A DNA stretch of 64,000 bases from Liquidambar formosana (Eukaryota > Streptophyta > Magnoliopsida > Saxifragales > Altingiaceae), in NCBI GenBank assembly GCA_039720395.1, contig CM077823.1, forward strand, positions 9,690,107 to 9,754,106. The letters are read 5' to 3'. Both the position numbers and the translations under genes were made by a program. This document shows, in pieces, positions 59,228 through 64,000 of the stretch; the first letter of the stretch is position 1; each line of letters begins with the position of its first letter. Under the pieces are notes generated by a model that saw nothing but the letters and a program-made list of their open reading frames with translations, made no database searches and was not told where the DNA came from.

Positions 59228-61820
59228 TCATCTTACAATTGATGTTGCCTCCGTTAGCACTGCATGCAACTTCTGGGTCTCAGTCAAAACACACTCCCTG
59301 TCAAACAGAGCTGACACAACTGCAACACCTTTCAAATTTGGGACACCAATTTCCATAACAGAACATGCATTTGAAACACCAATACCACCAATGGCGACCA
59401 CAGGTAACTTGGAAGCCAAACAAACAGTCTTCAACCCATCCAAACCAACAGTGGGATTGTTTGCTTTAGTATTAGTTGAATATACGCCACCACAACCAAT
59501 GTAATTGGCACCATCAATCCATGCTCGCTGGGCCTGCTCTGGTGTCTTGCATGAAACACCAATGATCTTTTCAGGGCCAAGAAGAGTGCGGACAACACGA
59601 GCAGGCATGTCAGACTGGCCAACATGCATACCATCAGCATCACAAGCAAGGGCAACATCAATTCGGTCATTTATCAGTAGAGGAACTCCATTGGAACGGC
59701 AAATTGCCAAACATGCTTTGGCGGCTTCCAGAAAGTCTCGTGTTTCAGCATCCTTTTCCCTGAAAAAGAGGGGGGGGGGAACTAGCAGACATTAACAAAA
59801 AGTAAGTGTATTCCATGGATAGGCAAGTTAAGAAGATTCAAACATATTCATGAACATGTCAACCTTTAGAGGTCTTGAGAACTTCAGAGTGTTACACCTC
59901 CACAGGTGCATGTGCATACACACGCAGAGTATTCAATTAAATCAATAGAAACTCAAATAAAATAACAATTTTCATATGAATTGTAAGTACGGTCATCAAC
60001 TGATTTATCTCCAGAGTGAAATCACCTTTTCCATTTTTTCCAGTACTTTATGAAGGAACTCGCTCCTCTACAGTGAAACAAGTGCAGTAAGTACTTGTAC
60101 CCGCTCAATTTTCACCATATCAGCATAAAAAAAAATTCAGGGTTGACCATCATGTTCCATTAATTTGAAAAACTGTCCCACAAATTAGTCTCATCAAATG
60201 AGTCTTAACCATATAGTCGACACTCTTTCCAAAGTATATCATTAGTTCAAAAACTCGGATTTACTTGAGTGGCTAATCTAAATAGGATAATTCTCTGTAA
60301 GTTGATCAACAGAGTAGATTCCATCAGATGTGGATTCTGACAACTTTGATGCTCATGACGAATTATTGGACCTATTTCCCAAGACATGTGCTGTTAGGAA
60401 GTCCCACATCCTACATTGCCCAAATATTCGGTTTGATATGCCTTTGTATACCTGTTTGGGTCTTCTGCCGAATAACTTAGGCTTTTGGGTTGGTTTCTCC
60501 TTAAATGGTATCAAAGCTTGTCGTTTTGTTGATGGGCCTGTCTTTGTTGTCCACATAACAGATCTTTCTTGTCTTGTTCGGCATACACATGAAGGGGACA
60601 GTTGGGAAGTCTCACATGTTGGGGTTAATATGCCTTCATACACCTGTTTGGGCTCTTTGCCTAATAACTTAGGCTTTTGTGTTGGTTTCTCCTAACATGT
60701 GCCAGATTCAATTTTCAATAAATACCTTCCATAATATTTTATGATGCTTGCTTATAGCAATCAACTCTTAAATAAGATATGTTTCAACCTATCTAAAGCT
60801 TCTATGCTATGATACAAAGCTAGAAAATTATTATTATTCTATTCTACAGAAAAAGAAAGTGTGCCATAGGGAAGCGACAAACATGAAAAGGAAAATGTCG
60901 TGTTTTTAATTAAAACATTTAGCAAAATGATCTGTGGCTCCCATTCTTTTTCTATAAAATAAAATAATAATATCCATTATGGGGGAATTACAGATTGGTC
61001 TGGTTAAGGGCAAATAATTACATATCAAAACAAATGACTACTAATTTAACTAAGAATGACTACTAACTTGCATTGATATGTAATTATTTTCCCCGTAGCC
61101 GACTAATCTGTAATTCCCCCTAAATTGTTTTCTATATAGTCACTAACAACCCCCACCCCAAAAAGACAAGAAAGACACGAACTCACACTGCATATAAATT
61201 ATGATTTCCTAAACCTTCTAATCTAAAATTCGGAGCAGTTCATATCAATGGCTACAAACCTCAGCTGGACAATGGTGGCACCTCCTTCTATGGCAGCTTT
61301 AACAGCATCCATAATGGAACGTCCCCACCTCTTATTCATCCCTGAATCCGTAACAGCATACAAAAATAGGTCACTTGGATTAAACACCCCGTGCCTATAA
61401 CAATTGTGGGCATTATTCTTAAGCCTTAACAAGTGATCAAAAGGACCTTGAGGCCCATTTCCAATGACGATGTCTTTGCTGTAATCCAAGGCAGTCTCAA
61501 CAAAGCATTTAGCAACCTGCCAAAACCCAGATAAATAAGCATCAAGATGCTGATGATCCAGATTGAAAGAAAAATAGAAGGAACATGGTTCAGAAGACAA
61601 AAAATTGTAAGCTAAGTCCAAGCAGAAGAGAACAAAATGGCAAATACATTTCAGACTAACATTTCAGACTATTTAAGCTAACGATAACAAGAGCAAACTA
61701 TGACAAGGTGTTAGGATCTCCAAAAATGTGAGGCATTAAGTTGCAAGAGTGAACTTTATTTAAGAGAGGATTCGTGGGACAAGCACTATGAGACCCACAC
61801 ACACGCCAATCTTAACCACC

Positions 61821-61884
<64 letters not shown>

Positions 61885-63295
61885 AACCCTCTTTCCCAAA
61901 CTAACTATTCCAAGCCAATGTTGGGCAATTGATTTCTCATTGTCAGGAAGTCTATAGTTGTCTCTTAGCAGGAAAGTTGGTCTCTGAATTTACACCAAGG
62001 AGCTTCAAGGCATAACCTATCTTTCCACTTTCAGAGAGAATCAACCAAACTTTCCACATTGGAAAATCTACAAAACGTAAGACCTATGCAAAAGGGAAGT
62101 GAGGAGAAGGGGTTGGGGGGCCAAGGATGAAAACCCGCTAAATCATTCCAAATATCTTATCCTTCAACTTCCTTCTAGAACTTATAGTGTCTATATATGT
62201 TTTCCATTTTGTGAGATTCCAATTTCATTCAATTTTTATTTAGGACTCCCTAGAGCTATCCAGGTTTTTTTTTTCTTTTTTTTAAGAGGGGTCATTAATT
62301 ACTTATGTTATCAGGTCTTACTAGTAAGTTGTTAGTGTTTCGGGACTAATTTGGGGGTTGTGAACAGTAATGTGAATCCAGTTCAACCTTTCAATCATTT
62401 AAATTAAATCCCTTCTATGCCCAATTAATTTTCTATCTTCCTTTGCTTCTTTTAAAAACCTTCAACTCGAGTTTTAATTTACTCCTTTTACAACCTCCAA
62501 CTAGTACAATTACAGCCTCCAACTCCTAGTCAATGCCTCCATTAATATACATGTCTGTGTCAGAGCCATCACAACGCAAACTTTCTACTTTACTCACATT
62601 TGGAGCTACACCTACATTTTCCTCATCTATTTTACATTTTTACCCTATACATAAACTTTCCTTATCACATCCATTAAACATTATTTTTCTTGACCCATTG
62701 AACACTACTCAGCTTAATGCATCCATCTCAATTTTTTGATGTCAGATAGGCCTATTCACGGCCATTTCATATCTTATTTGAGAACATTTGGTTCCATAAA
62801 GCACATCTGGTCTTACTGCCCCCAACTTGGTAAACAACAATAAACTGAATTTATTATGTTTCACCAATTTGCTACACATTCCATTGTTAAGTAGGTAGAG
62901 TATACTCCTTTACAAACCAAAATAAAGATATTCGAATTTTCTATTGGAACTCCCCGCATCACTCAACTATTAGAAGTTAACTGGAACCAGAAAGACAAGG
63001 ATATAAATAATTACCTTCACAGCTAGAAGCACTGGAGAACCTTTTGCCAGCTCAGCTGCTATACATGATGCCAAAGTGCAACCAGTACCATGAGTATTGC
63101 GAGTTTCTATGCGTGATGAACGCAGCTCATAGAAGTCATCACCTATAAAAGTTGATTCAGGAATTGAGTTTCCAATTAATGCAACCTCTTCATATACACA
63201 TCTAAGCACAAATTTTTTTTCTAAGCATACCATCAAAGAAAATATCAATAGCATCCACTGAAGCAGGGAGGTCACCACCTTTGACAAGTACATTT
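59228..63295 (-). CDS. TH1: TH1-type bifunctional HMP-P kinase / thiamine-phosphate synthase, 3' four exons
   Basis: Reverse-strand exons 63295-63231, 63142-63015, 61516-61260 and 59759-59228 splice in frame at GT-AG sites to about 326 codons plus a TGA at 59228-59230. The first two exons end the ThiD domain ([10 protein letters not shown]; then [23 protein letters not shown] with the anion-hole THGTGC), which phosphorylates hydroxymethylpyrimidine phosphate. The third exon links the domains ([20 protein letters not shown]) and opens ThiE ([24 protein letters not shown]). The last exon completes ThiE ([61 protein letters not shown]), which joins the pyrimidine and thiazole units to make thiamine phosphate. 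Plant TH1 acts in plastids; the transit peptide and the rest of ThiD lie beyond 64000. No lesion is seen. Confidence 0.94.
60392..60697 (+). mobile_element. TRIM element in a TH1 intron, target duplication TGTGC
   Basis: A terminal-repeat retrotransposon in miniature, 306 bp. The first LTR (60392-60505) starts TGTTAGGAAGTCCCAC. A Met-tRNA primer site, TGGTATCAAAGC, follows at 60506-60517, then about 80 bp of internal DNA ending in the purine-rich GAAGGGGACA. The second LTR (about 60600-60697) ends TCTCCTAACA. TGTGC is at 60387-60391 and 60698-60702. The two LTRs share CACCTGTTTGGG and CTTAGGCTTTTG(G/T)GTTGG but have diverged and differ in length (about 114 and 98 bp). It has no coding capacity; the ORFs of about 100 codons across it are artefacts. 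Confidence 0.93.
61822..61882. repeat. C-run followed by A-run in a TH1 intron
   Basis: About 31 C in a row run straight into about 30 A. Long C-runs are rare in plant DNA. Their exact length may be unreliable in the assembly. Confidence 0.9.
61883..63014. other. TH1 intron DNA without further recognisable features
   Basis: The remainder of the intron between the 63015 and 61516 exon ends. Short AT-rich ORFs only. A TGTTAGGATCTCC word at about 61709 resembles an LTR start, but no partner was found. Confidence 0.5.
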
Positions 63296-64000
63296 CTGAA
63301 AAGCAGATCCAACAGTTTGTTTAAACACAATACTCCACTAACTCAGAATACTAGTCTTATTTTCATCCTGTCCTCTAATGGGAGTTAAAAACATCTGTTC
63401 TTTCAAACAAGGTATGCTCCATCAAGCTAAACCCAGCAACATATACACCACCAAATGGTTTGTGCAATTGTCTACAGATTTACAAAAAGAACATTGTGGA
63501 AATCAATATCTTACTAGAAAAAATTGGAACACAAACAACCAAAATATGCAATATTGATATAAGCAGGCTAGTGATATCAAAAATGTTCAGACTTTATGTC
63601 AGAAAGCACTATATCAGCTGTGAGGTATTAAAAATTCCTTTGAAAAGTGCAGGATATGTGGTATCATGAATGCAATATATGTAGCATTAGCTTCTTTTAG
63701 ATTAACTCAAATCAGCAATGTATCAGAAATGGATCCTTACTACTCTTTCTAAATGTTAATGTATCACACTTGTTTGAGAGTGCATAACTTGCATACCTAC
63801 GGTCATAGTACTTGGTTTATATCTTTTTTCTATGGCATATTATGTCTAAACAGTCTAATTATTGCATTCCCTGAAATTTGAATCAAAATTTTTTTATTTT
63901 ACCATTGACATTTTTTCTCTTTGTTTAACAAATGCTAGCATGCTCCTAAAATGTCTTTTAAAAAAATATTACTACACTTTTTACTTTATTATAAATATTC
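63296..64000 (-). other. TH1 intron continuing past the right edge
   Basis: Upstream (reverse strand) of the exon starting at 63295. I see no further ThiD exon up to 64000. The exon phase at 63295 shows that an upstream exon ending in phase 2 must lie beyond the window. Confidence 0.6.

Noticed and set aside
59505..59795. 96-codon forward ORF opposite the last TH1 exon
   Set aside because: It is the antisense shadow of the conserved ThiE coding sequence.
60330..60695. 121-codon forward ORF and 96-codon reverse ORF
   Set aside because: Both lie almost entirely within the TRIM and are explained by its two LTR copies.

Overview
The window is nuclear DNA of a flowering plant, most likely a eudicot. 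The evidence is a SnRK2 protein kinase gene with plant introns, a plant TH1-type thiamine gene, Ty1/copia and Ty3/gypsy Tat retrotransposons, plant MITEs, a tRNA-derived SINE and a TRIM. I cannot name the species. No rRNA, tRNA gene, CRISPR array or prokaryotic operon is visible.

Layout. (1) 1-10836: decayed retrotransposons. A Tat-type gypsy pol remnant lies at 2-2220. A reverse-strand copia LTR at 4587-8982 is split by a gypsy solo LTR at 6044-8751. A copia pol tail with its 3' LTR occupies 8983-10221. (2) 10837-21362: a two-LTR, reverse-strand, non-autonomous Tat element with 5-bp target duplications (ATTCT). It has a broken gag, no pol, and a minisatellite of about 57 bp per unit near its 3' LTR. 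(3) 21979-41669: a nest of transposons whose target duplications can be read at almost every level. A Tourist-like MITE (TTA) holds a Mutator-like MITE (9-bp duplication), which holds a giant-LTR Tat element (GGGGT). That element holds a SINE (17-bp duplication) and two solo LTRs (CATGG and TAAGG/TAAAG). One of those solo LTRs holds a copia solo LTR (GTGTT). (4) 41673-47944: intergenic DNA with two foldback MITEs, a non-autonomous hAT element and a further inverted-repeat element. (5) 48429-56771, + strand: a complete nine-exon SnRK2 gene (357 codons), probably subclass I. Its 4.4-kb sixth intron contains an antisense L1 LINE end and a MITE. (6) 59228-63295, - strand: the 3' four exons of a TH1-type gene (ThiD domain end plus the whole ThiE domain), with a TRIM in one intron. 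The gene runs off the right edge.

The two host genes are convergent, about 2.5 kb apart, and functionally unrelated: an osmotic-stress kinase and a thiamine biosynthesis enzyme. Everything left of about 47 kb is transposon-derived or unassigned. All coordinates and duplications were read by eye from the sequence. Family names rest on recognised motifs, not on searches.
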